Positions 23,151 to 32,258 of a DNA stretch of 64,000 nucleotides are shown here, one piece after another. This DNA is from Sulfurivermis sp040755915. GTDB taxonomy: Bacteria > Pseudomonadota > Gammaproteobacteria > Thiohalomonadales > Thiohalomonadaceae. The stretch's first letter is position 1. Each line of letters opens with the position of its first letter. The stretch covers positions 1 through 64,000 of the forward strand of contig JBFLWM010000043.1 of assembly GCA_040755915.1 (NCBI GenBank), written 5' to 3'. Both the position numbers and the translations under genes were made by a program. The notes beneath the pieces were generated by a model, which searched no databases, had not been told where the DNA came from, and was given only the letters and a program-made list of their open reading frames with translations.

Positions 23151-24545
23151 ATGGCGCCGTCCGCAGTGGATGACTGGCTGCAACAGGCGGTGCGGCGACA
23201 TCAGGCCGGGGACATCGCCGGGGCGGAGTTTTTGTATCGACAGATCCTTGCTGTGCAGCCTCGCCACGGTGACGCGTTGCATCTAGTCGGGTTGGTGCAC
23301 TACATCCGCGGCGATTTCGTCGCTGCTGCAGAGTGGATCCGCGAGGCAGTGGCGGTCGCGCCGCACGCTGCGGTGTTTCACTTTAACCTGGGCAACGTCC
23401 TGCGCGATGCCGGTGCGGTGGCGGAGGCCATTGCCAGTTACCGGCAGGCGGTGGTTCTGCAGCCCGATGAAGCCGACTATCACAACAACCTCGGCCTGGC
23501 GCTGGAAGAGGCCGGGGACCTCGATGCAGCCACAGGCTGCTATCACCAGGCGGTGGACTTGGCGCCGCCGGATGCAGCACTGTGGATGAATCTGGCGCTG
23601 GCCCTGCAACAGCAAGGCCGGCGTGATGAAGCCATCGCTGCCTATCGGCGGGTTCTGCAGCTGCAGCCAAAGCATGCGCCGGCATGCAATAACCTGGGCG
23701 CGCTATTGCAGGCAGCCGATGATTTCGACGGTGCGCTGCGTTGTTACCGGGCGGCCTTGCAGGCCGAACCTGCGCTGGCCGAAGCCCATCGCAATTATGG
23801 CGGGCTGCTGGAGGCTGCTGGAAACCGCGAGGGTGCGCTGCATCATTACCGTGAGGCCCTGCGCCTCAAGCCGGACTATGCCGAGGTGGCGTATATGATG
23901 GCGGCATTGCGGGATGCCACGCCGCCCACTGCAGCGCCGCAAGAATACGTGGCCGCGCTGTTCGATCAGTATGCCGATGGGTTTGACGCGCATCTGGCGG
24001 GTACGCTGGGTTACCGCACCCCGCTGATGCTGCGTGCACTGTTCGACCGTTGCGGTGGTGGCGGTGGTCTGCGGGTACTGGATCTGGGGTGTGGTACCGG
24101 GCTGTCCGGCATGGCGTTTCGTGATGTGGCGGCACATCTTGCCGGGATCGACCTGTCCGTCCGCATGCTGGAAAAGGCGCGCCAACGGGCCATCTATGAC
24201 GCGCTGGAGACGGGTGAGGCCGTGGCGGCGTTGCAAACATTGCCGCAATCCCTGGACCTGCTGCTGGCTGCCGACGTGTTCGTCTATCTCGGTGACCTGT
24301 CACCGGTGTTCGCGGCAGCGTATCAGGCCCTGCATCCCGGCGGCTGGCTGCTGTTTTCCGTGGAGCAGGCGGACTGTGGCAGCTTTGTGCTGCGTGAGGC
24401 GGGGCGCTATGCCCATGATGCGGCGTACGTGCGTGCGCTGGCCTTACGGCATGGCTTCGCGGTGCGGGCAGAGGAGGGCGCCGTGTTGCGGCAGAATCTC
24501 GGCATCGATGTGCCCGGTTGGCTGTTTTCCCTGCAGAAAGGGTGA
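23151..24545 (+). CDS. TPR-repeat protein fused to a SAM-dependent methyltransferase
   Basis: A 464-residue two-part protein. Residues 1-250 hold about seven tetratricopeptide repeats (units such as FHFNLGNVLRDAGAVAEAIA and ACNNLGALLQAADDFDGALR). Residues 270-464 are a class I methyltransferase with motif I VLDLGCGTGLSG near 305, then GIDLSVRMLEKA. The TPR arm probably selects a protein partner or polymer substrate; the target is unknown. The start at 23151 is set by the end of the cupin gene 2 bases upstream. Convergent with rlmA. Confidence 0.85.
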   Translation: MAPSAVDDWLQQAVRRHQAGDIAGAEFLYRQILAVQPRHGDALHLVGLVHYIRGDFVAAAEWIREAVAVAPHAAVFHFNLGNVLRDAGAVAEAIASYRQAVVLQPDEADYHNNLGLALEEAGDLDAATGCYHQAVDLAPPDAALWMNLALALQQQGRRDEAIAAYRRVLQLQPKHAPACNNLGALLQAADDFDGALRCYRAALQAEPALAEAHRNYGGLLEAAGNREGALHHYREALRLKPDYAEVAYMMAALRDATPPTAAPQEYVAALFDQYADGFDAHLAGTLGYRTPLMLRALFDRCGGGGGLRVLDLGCGTGLSGMAFRDVAAHLAGIDLSVRMLEKARQRAIYDALETGEAVAALQTLPQSLDLLLAADVFVYLGDLSPVFAAAYQALHPGGWLLFSVEQADCGSFVLREAGRYAHDAAYVRALALRHGFAVRAEEGAVLRQNLGIDVPGWLFSLQKG

Positions 24546-24572
24546 ATGGCTTCCCGCGGTGCCGACACCTAG

Positions 24573-25424
24573 TTAGTTGGTCTTTTCCAAAACGCGGAAC
24601 ACCACGTCCACAGTCAGATGCAGGCTGTGCAGCCGGGCCGCCGCTTCCTTGCCGGCACGGGTGGCGCGGTAGAGATGCGGCGTCATCAGCAGCAGATCGG
24701 CGATCTGCTCGCGGTTCAACTCCGGGGGCGTGTAGTTCAGCGACTGGCTGTCGATGAGGGTGAAACCGAACTCGGCGGCCTTGTCCAGCGGAGGCGGCGG
24801 CGACTTGCGTACCTCGGGATAAATCACGTTGCGCAGCTCCAGCAGATGGTCGGGGCCGGCATCCACCAGCAGCAGTCTGCCGCCTGGCTTCAGTATGGAG
24901 GCAAAGGCGGGGTACACCGGGAAGCCGAACATGCACAGGACCATATCGACGGTGTGCGGCATCACGGCCGGGTTGTTGTTGGAGGCCACCAGCCAGGTGA
25001 TCTGCCTGTTGCGTCGGCAGGCGGCGACGATGGCGGGTTTGGCAATGTCGAGGCCGATGAGGATGGCGTTGCGGCGACTGGTAGCCAGTGTCCGGCTCAA
25101 CTGATCGAGGTAATAGCCTTCACCGCAGCCGGCGTCCACGATGCACGGTTCTGCAGCGGGCATAAACTGCGGTACCACTGCCGTGAGCCGTTCGGCGATG
25201 GGCCGATAGAGGCCGGCATCAAGGAAGCGGCGCCGTGCTTCAACCATTTCGGCACTGTCACCGGGTTCGCGGGATTTCTTGTTCTGTACCGGCAGCAGGT
25301 TGACGTAGCCCTGGCGTGCAATATCGAAACTGTGCCCGCCGGCGCAGCACAACTGGCGCTCGCGCAGCACAAGCGGCAGGCCATCCAGCGGGCAGGCCAG
25401 GTTGGCAGCTTCGTGCGGTGGCAT
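24573..25424 (-). CDS. rlmA: 23S rRNA (guanine-N1)-methyltransferase RlmA
   Basis: A 283-residue enzyme methylating guanine 745 (or the equivalent) of 23S rRNA. The N-terminal zinc finger is visible (LACPLDG, then QLCCAGGHSFDIARQGYVNLL) and the methyltransferase motif I is CIVDAGCGEGYY near residue 94. The signature NKKSREPGDSAEMVEARRRFL matches the family. Last gene of map-glnD-rlmA, 19 bases after glnD. Confidence 0.9.
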   Translation of the reverse strand: MPPHEAANLACPLDGLPLVLRERQLCCAGGHSFDIARQGYVNLLPVQNKKSREPGDSAEMVEARRRFLDAGLYRPIAERLTAVVPQFMPAAEPCIVDAGCGEGYYLDQLSRTLATSRRNAILIGLDIAKPAIVAACRRNRQITWLVASNNNPAVMPHTVDMVLCMFGFPVYPAFASILKPGGRLLLVDAGPDHLLELRNVIYPEVRKSPPPPLDKAAEFGFTLIDSQSLNYTPPELNREQIADLLLMTPHLYRATRAGKEAAARLHSLHLTVDVVFRVLEKTN

Positions 25425-25443
25425 GGTGTCTACCCTGTCCGTC

Positions 25444-28089
25444 TCACATTGTCAGCAGGGCAGTAATACGCTGGCGCAGCCGTTCCATCTGTGTCACATC
25501 CTGGAGCGGGCGGTTGGCCGCGTCGGTGATGAAGAAGATGTCCTCCACGCGCGCGCCGAGGGTGGCGATCTTTGCATTCTGCAGACGTACGTCACATTCC
25601 ATCAATGCCTTGCCGATCTGTGACAGCAGGCCGGGCCGGTCGGAGCTGATCACCTCCATCACCGTGCGGTCATTGTAGGGATCGGGCTGGAAGATGACCT
25701 GGGTCGGAATGGTGAAGTGTTTCAGCTGGCGCGGCAGGCGGCGTTCGACCTTTTGCGGCGGCAGTTCGGGCTGGGCCAGCACCTCGTGCAGTGTGGATTC
25801 CAGTTCCTGGATGCGCCAGGCATCGCTCACCGGGGCGCCGTCTTCCTCCAGCACGATATAGGTATCCAGAGTGTGGCCGTCGCGCGAGGTCATGATGCGG
25901 GCATCGGTGATGGTGAGGCCCATCTGATCCAGAGTGCTGGTGGCGAGGGCAAACAGGTTGTCGTGACGCGGGGTGTAGATGAACACCTCGGTGCCGCCAT
26001 GCTGGGTCTGCTGCCGGATCAGGATCAACGGCAGGGCCGCGTCACGGGCCGCGATGATCGCCTCGGTGTGCCAGGCGATGGCGTCGATGGTATAGCGCAG
26101 GAAATAGTCATCATCAAGATGCGACCACAGGGTGTCGATGGCCGTAGCGGAGACGGCACGGTCGCGCACGCGCTTGCGCGCCTCTTCCTTGGTTTCGGCG
26201 ATCAGTTCATCGGCATCGATGGGATTGGTGAGGCCGCGGCGCAGGGCGTTGCGCGTGCTGTTGTACAGGGTGTTGAGCAGGGTGCCCTTCCAGGAGTTCC
26301 ACAGCGCGGGGCTGGTGGCGCGGATGTCGGCAATGGTCAGCAGATAGAGATAATCCAGATGCACGCGGTCGCCCACGGCGGCGGCAAAGGCGTTCACTAC
26401 GTCCGGGTCATTGATGTCCTGGCGCTGGGCGGTGGCCGACATCAGCAGATGGTTGCGTACCAGCCAGGCGGCAAGGCGGGTGTCGTAGTCGGACAACTGG
26501 TGGCTGCGGCAGAACTCCGTTACCTCCTCGGCCCCCAGCACCGAGTGATCGCCGCCGCGGCCCTTGGCGATGTCGTGGAACAGGGCGGCGACGTACAGCA
26601 CCTCGCGCTTGGGGATCTGGTCCATCAGCTCGCTGCACAGCGGAAACTCCGCCTTGTACTGCGGGTAGGCGTAGCGGCGCACGTTGCGCAGCACGAACAG
26701 GGTGTGTTCGTCCACGGTGTAGACGTGGAACAGGTCGTGCTGCATCTGGCCGACGATGCGGCCGAACGGTTGCAGGTAGGCGCCGAGCAGGCCGAAGCGG
26801 TTCATGTGGCGCAGGGCGGTGTGCACGCCGCGCGGCTGGCGCAGCAGCTCCATGAACAGGCTGCGGCAGCGCAGGTCGGCGCGGAACTCGTCGTCGATGA
26901 GATGGAGGTGGCTGCGGATCAGGCGGATGGTCTCGGCGCGTATGCCCTTGAGGTGTTCGTGCTGCGCCAGCAGGAGGAACAGCTCCAGCAGGGCGAAGGG
27001 CTGCCGGCGGAATACCAGGTCGTTGCTGACCTCGAGAAAACCGTTGCGTGCCTGGAAGCGGCGGTTGATGGGGACGATCTGCGCGGGCTCGTCGACGAGC
27101 AGGATCTTTTCCTGGAACAGCTGCAGCAGCATTTCGTTGAGCTGGCCCAGTTCCATCACCGTGCGGTAGTAGCGCTTCATGAACTGCTCCACCGCCAGGG
27201 TGGCATCTTCATCCTGGTAACCGAACTGGCGGGCGAGGGCGCGCTGGTGGTCGAACAGCAGGCGGTCTTCGCGGCGACGGGCCAGCAGGTGCAGGCCGAA
27301 GCGTACGCGCCAGAGGAAGTTCTGGCCGTCGATGAGGGTGCGGTATTCCCCGGGGGTCAGGAAGCCGTGGCCGACCAGGTCGTCCAGGGTCTGGCCGCCG
27401 AAGTGGCGCTTGGCCACCCAGCCGATCATCTGGATGTCGCGCAGGCCGCCGGGGCCTTCCTTGACGTTGGGTTCCAGGTTGTAGGCAGTGTCGTGAAACT
27501 TGCGGTGACGGGCGATCTGTTCCTGCCACTTGGCGGCGAAGAACTCGCGTACCGGCCAGATGCGGTCCGGGCCGACCACCTGGCGCATGGCGTAGTACAG
27601 GCCGGCATCGCCGCCCAGCAGGCGCGATTCCATCAGGTTGGTGGCCACGGTGATGTCGGCCTGGCCCTCGCGCTCGCAGTCGGCCACCGAGCGCACGCTG
27701 TGCCCCACCTCCAGGCCCATGTCCCACAGGAACAGCAGGAAGCCCTCCAGGGCCTGGTGCAGGGCGGGCAGTTCGCCCAGCGGCAGCAGCACCATCAAAT
27801 CGACATCGGAATGGGGGTGCAGCTCGCCGCGGCCATAGCCGCCCACGGCCACCAGGGCGGCCTGCTGCTCGTGCGTTTGCATGAGGCGCTGCCAGGCGCG
27901 GGCCAGCAGCTGATCCACCACCCAGGCGCGGCCGCGCACCAGCTGGACGATGGGGGCGCCGCGCTCGAAGCGCCGTGCCAGTACGGCATGGGCCTGGCGC
28001 AGGGCGTCGCGGAACAGGGTGAGGGGTGGGGTGTCGCCGTTGAGGGCGGTGTCGAAGGCGGCGCCGTCGAAAAGGATGTCCTTTTCCAT
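25444..28089 (-). CDS. glnD: Bifunctional uridylyltransferase/uridylyl-removing enzyme GlnD
   Basis: An 881-residue nitrogen sensor that uridylylates PII proteins when glutamine is low and removes UMP when glutamine is high. The nucleotidyltransferase motif GGYGRGELHPHSDVDLMVL lies near residue 82, the HD hydrolase motif AALFHDIAKGRGGDHS near 500, and two ACT domains for glutamine fill the C-terminal 170 residues (DNLFALATSTLDQMGLTI; DRPGLLSQIGKALMECD). All catalytic motifs are intact. Lies 7 bases after map. Confidence 0.95.
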   Translation of the reverse strand: MEKDILFDGAAFDTALNGDTPPLTLFRDALRQAHAVLARRFERGAPIVQLVRGRAWVVDQLLARAWQRLMQTHEQQAALVAVGGYGRGELHPHSDVDLMVLLPLGELPALHQALEGFLLFLWDMGLEVGHSVRSVADCEREGQADITVATNLMESRLLGGDAGLYYAMRQVVGPDRIWPVREFFAAKWQEQIARHRKFHDTAYNLEPNVKEGPGGLRDIQMIGWVAKRHFGGQTLDDLVGHGFLTPGEYRTLIDGQNFLWRVRFGLHLLARRREDRLLFDHQRALARQFGYQDEDATLAVEQFMKRYYRTVMELGQLNEMLLQLFQEKILLVDEPAQIVPINRRFQARNGFLEVSNDLVFRRQPFALLELFLLLAQHEHLKGIRAETIRLIRSHLHLIDDEFRADLRCRSLFMELLRQPRGVHTALRHMNRFGLLGAYLQPFGRIVGQMQHDLFHVYTVDEHTLFVLRNVRRYAYPQYKAEFPLCSELMDQIPKREVLYVAALFHDIAKGRGGDHSVLGAEEVTEFCRSHQLSDYDTRLAAWLVRNHLLMSATAQRQDINDPDVVNAFAAAVGDRVHLDYLYLLTIADIRATSPALWNSWKGTLLNTLYNSTRNALRRGLTNPIDADELIAETKEEARKRVRDRAVSATAIDTLWSHLDDDYFLRYTIDAIAWHTEAIIAARDAALPLILIRQQTQHGGTEVFIYTPRHDNLFALATSTLDQMGLTITDARIMTSRDGHTLDTYIVLEEDGAPVSDAWRIQELESTLHEVLAQPELPPQKVERRLPRQLKHFTIPTQVIFQPDPYNDRTVMEVISSDRPGLLSQIGKALMECDVRLQNAKIATLGARVEDIFFITDAANRPLQDVTQMERLRQRITALLTM

Positions 28090-28096
28090 CAGTGGG

Positions 28097-28864
28097 TTAT
28101 ATGACCTCGTTGGAGCGCCGGGTCAGTACCTCACAGCCGCTTTCGGTGACCAGGATGGTGTGCTCCCACTGGGCCGACAGGCTGCGGTCCTTGGTCACCA
28201 CGGTCCAGCCGTCGGGCAGCAGCTTGATGTGGCGCTTGCCGGCATTGACCATCGGCTCGATGGTGAAGGTCATCCCCGGGGTCAGCTCCAGTCCGGTGCC
28301 TGGGCTGCCGTAGTGCAGCACCTGCGGCTCCTCGTGGAAGTCCTTGCCGATGCCATGGCCACAGTATTCGCGCACGATGGAGTAGCCGTTGGCCTCGGCA
28401 TGGTGCTGGATGGCGTGGCCGATGTCGCCCAGGCGTACCCCCGGCCGCACCAGGCGGATGCCGACCAACAGGCATTCATGGGCGATGCGGCACAGGCGCT
28501 CGGCCTTGATGGCCGGCTTGCCCACCAGAAACATCATGCTGGTGTCGCCATGGTAGCCGTCCTTGATGACCGTGATGTCCAGATTGACGATGTCGCCATC
28601 CTTCAGCTCCCGGTCATTGGGGATGCCGTGGCAGACCTGGTGGTTGATGGAGGTGCAGATGGACTTGGGGAAGCCGTGGTAGTTGAGCGGCGCCGGGACG
28701 GCCTGCTGCACATTGACGATATAGTCGTGGCACAGCCGGTCCAGCTCGTCGGTGCTCACCCCGGGCTGCACGTGCGGCGCGATCATTTCCAGCACCTCGG
28801 CGGCCAGGCGGCCGGCCACGCGCATTTTGTCCTGTTCTTCCGGGGTCTTGATGGTGACGCTCAT
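28097..28864 (-). CDS. map: Methionine aminopeptidase type I
   Basis: A 255-residue enzyme removing the N-terminal Met from nascent proteins. The five metal ligands sit in family motifs: Asp in NLDITVIKDGYHGDTS (two Asp), His in CGHGIG, Glu in FTIEPMVN and Glu in QWEHTILVTE. The start MSVTIKTPEEQ at 28864 is chosen by family length; the open frame extends further upstream. It is divergent from rpsB, as in E. coli, and starts the map-glnD-rlmA operon. Confidence 0.95.
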   Translation of the reverse strand: MSVTIKTPEEQDKMRVAGRLAAEVLEMIAPHVQPGVSTDELDRLCHDYIVNVQQAVPAPLNYHGFPKSICTSINHQVCHGIPNDRELKDGDIVNLDITVIKDGYHGDTSMMFLVGKPAIKAERLCRIAHECLLVGIRLVRPGVRLGDIGHAIQHHAEANGYSIVREYCGHGIGKDFHEEPQVLHYGSPGTGLELTPGMTFTIEPMVNAGKRHIKLLPDGWTVVTKDRSLSAQWEHTILVTESGCEVLTRRSNEVI

Positions 28865-28921
28865 GCAGCGATTCCTGGGGGGTTGCGGCCGTCGGACGGC
28901 CATATCGGGGCGGGTATGCCG

Positions 28922-28950
28922 TTGTTGCGGAACGGTGATTATGGTATAAA
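28922..28950 (+). promoter_or_regulatory. Sigma-70 promoter of rpsB
   Basis: TTGTTG (28922-28927) and TATAAA (28945-28950) are separated by exactly 17 bases. A start near 28957 is followed by the GC-rich GCGCGGC discriminator region and a leader of about 150 bases. Confidence 0.7.
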
Positions 28951-28956
28951 GCGCGG

Positions 28957-29106
28957 CTTCAATAGGCAAACCCGCGTTTATTGAGTTTTTGGTTTTTTAA
29001 ATCCGCACACGTACCGTCACACTGGCCGGGGTGCCTCCTGGGTGCATCACCCGGAGGTCGGCCAGCGGGGTGCGTGGAGGCCCAACCCTAGTAGGAGTAG
29101 TTTGAA
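28957..29106 (+). promoter_or_regulatory. Structured rpsB leader, likely S2 autoregulatory RNA
   Basis: The 150-base leader contains strong local pairing: TGCCTCC around a GGGTGCATCACCC hairpin to GGAGG(T)C, then a GGGTGCGTGGAGGCCC segment just before the AGGAG ribosome site at 29092-29096. A conserved gammaproteobacterial rpsB leader lets ribosomal protein S2 repress its own operon, and this leader has the right place and length. The exact fold was not computed. Confidence 0.5.
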
Positions 29107-29841
29107 ATGGCAAACGTGACCATGCGTCAGATGCTGGAGGCCGGTGTTCATTTTGGCCACCAGACCCGTTACTGGAACCCGAAGATGGCCCCCTTCATCT
29201 TCGGCGCCCGCAACAAAGTCCACATCGTCAACCTGGAAAAGACCGTCCCGCTGTTCAATGACGCGATGAATTTCCTGGGTTCGATGGCCGCCAAGCGCGG
29301 CAACATCCTGTTCGTCGGCACCAAGCGCCAGGCCCGCGACATCATTGCCGCCGAGGCGCAGCGTGCCGGCATGCCCTACGTCAATCACCGCTGGCTGGGC
29401 GGCATGCTGACCAACTTCAAGACCGTCAAGCAGTCCATCAAGCGCCTGAAGGACCTGGAGACGATGGAGCAGGACGGCAGCATGAACCGCGTCTCCAAGA
29501 AGGAAGCCCTGCTGATGCGCCGCGAAATCGACAAGCTGCAGCGCTCCATCGGCGGCATCAAGGACATGGCCAGCCTGCCGGACGCCCTGTTCATCATCGA
29601 CGTCGGCCATGAAAAGAACGCCATCGCCGAGGCCAAGACCCTGGGCATCCCGGTGATCGGCGTGGTCGATACCAACAACAGCCCGGACGGCGTCGACTAC
29701 GTCATCCCCGGCAACGACGACGCCATCCGTGCCATCACCCTGTACGTGCAGGCCGCCGCCGACAACATTCTGGCAGGCCGCAGCGCCTCCGGTGCCGGTG
29801 CCGTGGACGAGTTCGTTGAGGTCGAAGAAGCCGCCCGCTAA
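29107..29841 (+). CDS. rpsB: 30S ribosomal protein S2
   Basis: A 244-residue protein of the small ribosomal subunit. The N-terminus (TMRQMLEAGVHFGHQTRYWNP split after MANV) and VGTKRQARDIIAAEAQRAG are diagnostic, and the zinc-free S2 core ends with NNSPDGVDYVIPGNDDA and an Ala/Gly-rich acidic tail. First gene of rpsB-tsf, with a structured leader and an attenuator between the two genes. Confidence 0.98.
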   Translation: MANVTMRQMLEAGVHFGHQTRYWNPKMAPFIFGARNKVHIVNLEKTVPLFNDAMNFLGSMAAKRGNILFVGTKRQARDIIAAEAQRAGMPYVNHRWLGGMLTNFKTVKQSIKRLKDLETMEQDGSMNRVSKKEALLMRREIDKLQRSIGGIKDMASLPDALFIIDVGHEKNAIAEAKTLGIPVIGVVDTNNSPDGVDYVIPGNDDAIRAITLYVQAAADNILAGRSASGAGAVDEFVEVEEAAR

Positions 29842-29862
29842 GCCGGGAGGCGACCTGAAAAC

Positions 29863-29890
29863 AAAAAAAGGGGGCCAGGCCCCCTTTTTT
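29863..29890 (+). terminator. Attenuator/terminator between rpsB and tsf
   Basis: AAAAAAA-GGGGG-CCAGG-CCCCC-TTTTTT forms a perfect GC stem with a T-run, able to act in both directions. It lies 21 bases after the rpsB stop and should reduce tsf expression relative to rpsB. Confidence 0.88.
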
Positions 29891-29956
29891 GAATGCATTG
29901 CCGAACCGGCGGCCGCGCCGCCGACAGATTTCCGATTTTCTAGCGAGGATTACAAG

Positions 29957-30844
29957 ATGGCTGAAATTACTGCTGCCCTGGTCAAGGACCTCCGCGAGCG
30001 CACCGGCGCCGGCATGATGGAGTGCAAGAAGGCCCTGACGGAAACCAACGGCGACATCGAAGCCGCCATCGAGCACATGCGCAAGGCCGGCATGGCCAAG
30101 GCCGACAAGAAGGCCGGCCGTACCGCCGCCGAGGGCCTGATCATCGTCAAGGCCGCTGCCGACGGCAAGCGCCTGGTGATGGTGGAAGTGAACTGCGAAA
30201 CCGACTTCGTCACCAAGGGTGATGACTTCCGCAATTTCGCCGATGCGGTGGGCGAGGTGGCCCTGAGCTCCGGTGCCAACGATATCGATGCCCTGCTGGC
30301 TGCCAAGATGGCCGACGGCCTCACCGTGGCTGACGCCACCAAGGCGCTGATCGCCAAGATCGGCGAGAACTCCGCCGTGCGCCGCATGGTGGCCTACAAC
30401 AGCGGCAACATTCTGGTGAACTACCTGCACGGCACCCGCATCGGCGTGGTGGTCGAGCTGCAGGGCGGCAGTGCCGAGCTGGCCCGCGACATCGCCATGC
30501 ACGTGGCCGCCAGCCGTCCGCAGTGCGTGTCCGAGGAGCAGGTGCCGGCCGAGCTGATCGAGAAGGAGCGCGAGATCTACACCGCGCAGTCCGCCGACAG
30601 CGGCAAGCCCGCCGACATCATCGCCAAGATGGTCGATGGCCGCATCAAGAAGTTCCTCAAGGAAGTCACCCTGCTGGGCCAGCCCTTCGTCAAGAACCCG
30701 GACGTCACCGTGGAGAAGCTGGTGAAGGATGCCGGTGCCAAGGTGATCGGCTTTACCCGCTTCGAGGTGGGTGAAGGCATCGAGAAGAAGACCGTCAACT
30801 TCGCCGAGGAAGTTGCCGCCCAGGCTGCTGCCACGAGCAAGTAA
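29957..30844 (+). CDS. tsf: Translation elongation factor Ts
   Basis: A 295-residue nucleotide exchange factor that reloads EF-Tu with GTP. The diagnostic TDF motif is present in EVNCETDFVTKGDDF near residue 78, and the N-terminal UBA-like segment reads LVKDLRERTGAGMMECKKAL. Start at 29957 follows GCGAGGATTACAAG. Part of the rpsB transcription unit; pyrH follows after 3 bases. Confidence 0.98.
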   Translation: MAEITAALVKDLRERTGAGMMECKKALTETNGDIEAAIEHMRKAGMAKADKKAGRTAAEGLIIVKAAADGKRLVMVEVNCETDFVTKGDDFRNFADAVGEVALSSGANDIDALLAAKMADGLTVADATKALIAKIGENSAVRRMVAYNSGNILVNYLHGTRIGVVVELQGGSAELARDIAMHVAASRPQCVSEEQVPAELIEKEREIYTAQSADSGKPADIIAKMVDGRIKKFLKEVTLLGQPFVKNPDVTVEKLVKDAGAKVIGFTRFEVGEGIEKKTVNFAEEVAAQAAATSK

Positions 30845-30847
30845 GCC

Positions 30848-31573
30848 ATGGGAGACGCCGCCAAACCGGTTTACCGCCGCGTTCTGCTCAAGCTGAGCGG
30901 CGAGGCCCTGATGGGCAAGCAGGGGTTCGGTATCGACCCCGAAGTCGCCGGCCGCATTGCCGGCGAGATCGCCGCCGTGGTGCGGGCCGGGGTGCAGGTG
31001 GGCGTGGTGATTGGCGGCGGCAATATCTTCCGTGGCGTCAGTCTGGCGTCGTCCGGCATGGACCGTGCGGCGGCCGATCAGATCGGCATGTTGGCCACGG
31101 TGATCAACTCCCTGAATATGCAGGGGGCGCTGGAGAAGGAGGGGGTGCAGGTGAGGGTGATGTCGGCCCTGCCGATTCCCGCCGTGTGCGAGGATTTCGT
31201 GCGCAGCAAGGCCATCCGCCACCTGGAAAAGGGGCGGGTGGCGATCTTTGCCGCCGGTACCGGCAACCCCTTCTTCACCACCGACTCGGCGGCCAGCCTG
31301 CGCGGCATCGAGATCAATGCCGACCTGGTGCTCAAGGCCACCAAGGTGGATGGTGTCTACAGCGCCGATCCGGTGAAAGATCCGAGCGCGACACGCTACA
31401 GCCGACTGACCTATGACGAGGTACTGGCGCGCAAGCTGGAGGTGATGGATGCCACCGCCATCGTGCTGTGTCGTGATCACGCCATGCCGCTGCGCGTGTT
31501 CAACATGAACAAGGCGGGTGCCCTGATGAACATCATGCTGGGTCAGGACGAGGGTACCCAGGTCGAAGCCTGA
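30848..31573 (+). CDS. pyrH: UMP kinase
   Basis: A 241-residue amino-acid-kinase-fold enzyme phosphorylating UMP to UDP, hexameric and GTP-activated in gammaproteobacteria. Signatures: KLSGEALMGKQGFGIDP, VIGGGNIFRG, AAGTGNPFFTTDSAA and TKVDGVYSADP. The start lies 3 bases after the tsf stop, indicating coupled expression. Confidence 0.97.
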   Translation: MGDAAKPVYRRVLLKLSGEALMGKQGFGIDPEVAGRIAGEIAAVVRAGVQVGVVIGGGNIFRGVSLASSGMDRAAADQIGMLATVINSLNMQGALEKEGVQVRVMSALPIPAVCEDFVRSKAIRHLEKGRVAIFAAGTGNPFFTTDSAASLRGIEINADLVLKATKVDGVYSADPVKDPSATRYSRLTYDEVLARKLEVMDATAIVLCRDHAMPLRVFNMNKAGALMNIMLGQDEGTQVEA

Positions 31574-31590
31574 GGCTTTGGAGGAAACGC

Positions 31591-32148
31591 ATGCTCAACG
31601 ACATCAAGAAAGACGCCGAGACACGCATGAAGAAGAGCGTGGATGCGCTCAAGGGTGAACTGACCAAGCTGCGTACCGGCCGTGCCCATCCCAGCCTGCT
31701 CGAACACATCACCGTTGACTATTACGGTTCCATGGTGCCGCTGAGCCAGGTGGGCAATATCGGTGTGGAAGACGCCCGCACCCTCACCATTACCGTGTGG
31801 GAGCGCAACATGATCCAGGTGGTGGAAAAGGCGATCCTCACTTCCGATCTGGGACTCAATCCCAACTCGGCCGGCACCGTGATCCGCATCCCGATGCCGC
31901 CGCTCACCGAGGAGCGCCGCCGCGAGCTGATCAAGGTGGTGCGTCACGAAGGTGAAGGTGCCAAGGTCGCCGTCCGCAACATCCGTCGTGATGCCAACAA
32001 TGATCTCAAGGAGCTGCTCAAGGCCAAGGAGATCAACGAGGACGACGAACGCCGCGGCCAGGATGAAATCCAGAAACTCACCGACCGCTACATTGTCGAA
32101 ATCGACAAGGTCCTGGAGGGCAAGGAAAAGGACCTGATGGAAATTTGA
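31591..32148 (+). CDS. frr: Ribosome recycling factor
   Basis: A 185-residue factor that splits post-termination ribosomes with EF-G. The long three-helix arm is recognisable from KDAETRMKKSVDALKGELTK and LRTGRAHPSLLEHI, with the hinge (YYGSMVPLSQVGNI) and the IRIPMPPLTEERRREL region. Full length. Starts 17 bases after pyrH with a GGAGG site; a repeat hairpin follows before uppS. Confidence 0.97.
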   Translation: MLNDIKKDAETRMKKSVDALKGELTKLRTGRAHPSLLEHITVDYYGSMVPLSQVGNIGVEDARTLTITVWERNMIQVVEKAILTSDLGLNPNSAGTVIRIPMPPLTEERRRELIKVVRHEGEGAKVAVRNIRRDANNDLKELLKAKEINEDDERRGQDEIQKLTDRYIVEIDKVLEGKEKDLMEI

Positions 32149-32154
32149 GTTCCA

Positions 32155-32250
32155 AGTTACAAGTGGCAAGTGACAAGAGGGAAAGTCACTGGCGGGTGTT
32201 CAACTAACGGGGTTTTTCTTTTTGAAACTTGCAACTTGAAACTTGTAACT
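32155..32250. repeat. Long inverted repeat built on ACTTG/CAAGT units between frr and uppS
   Basis: The left arm (32155-32177, AGTTACAAGT then CAAGT then CAAG) pairs with the right arm (32228-32250, CTTGCAACTTGAAACTTGT then AACT) with 19 of 23 positions matching, around a 50-base loop. Both arms are themselves repeats of a 7-8-base CAAGT/ACTTG unit. It fills the 110-base frr-uppS gap and could form a large stem in the superoperon mRNA. Confidence 0.65.
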
Positions 32251-32258
32251 ATCGTTCC

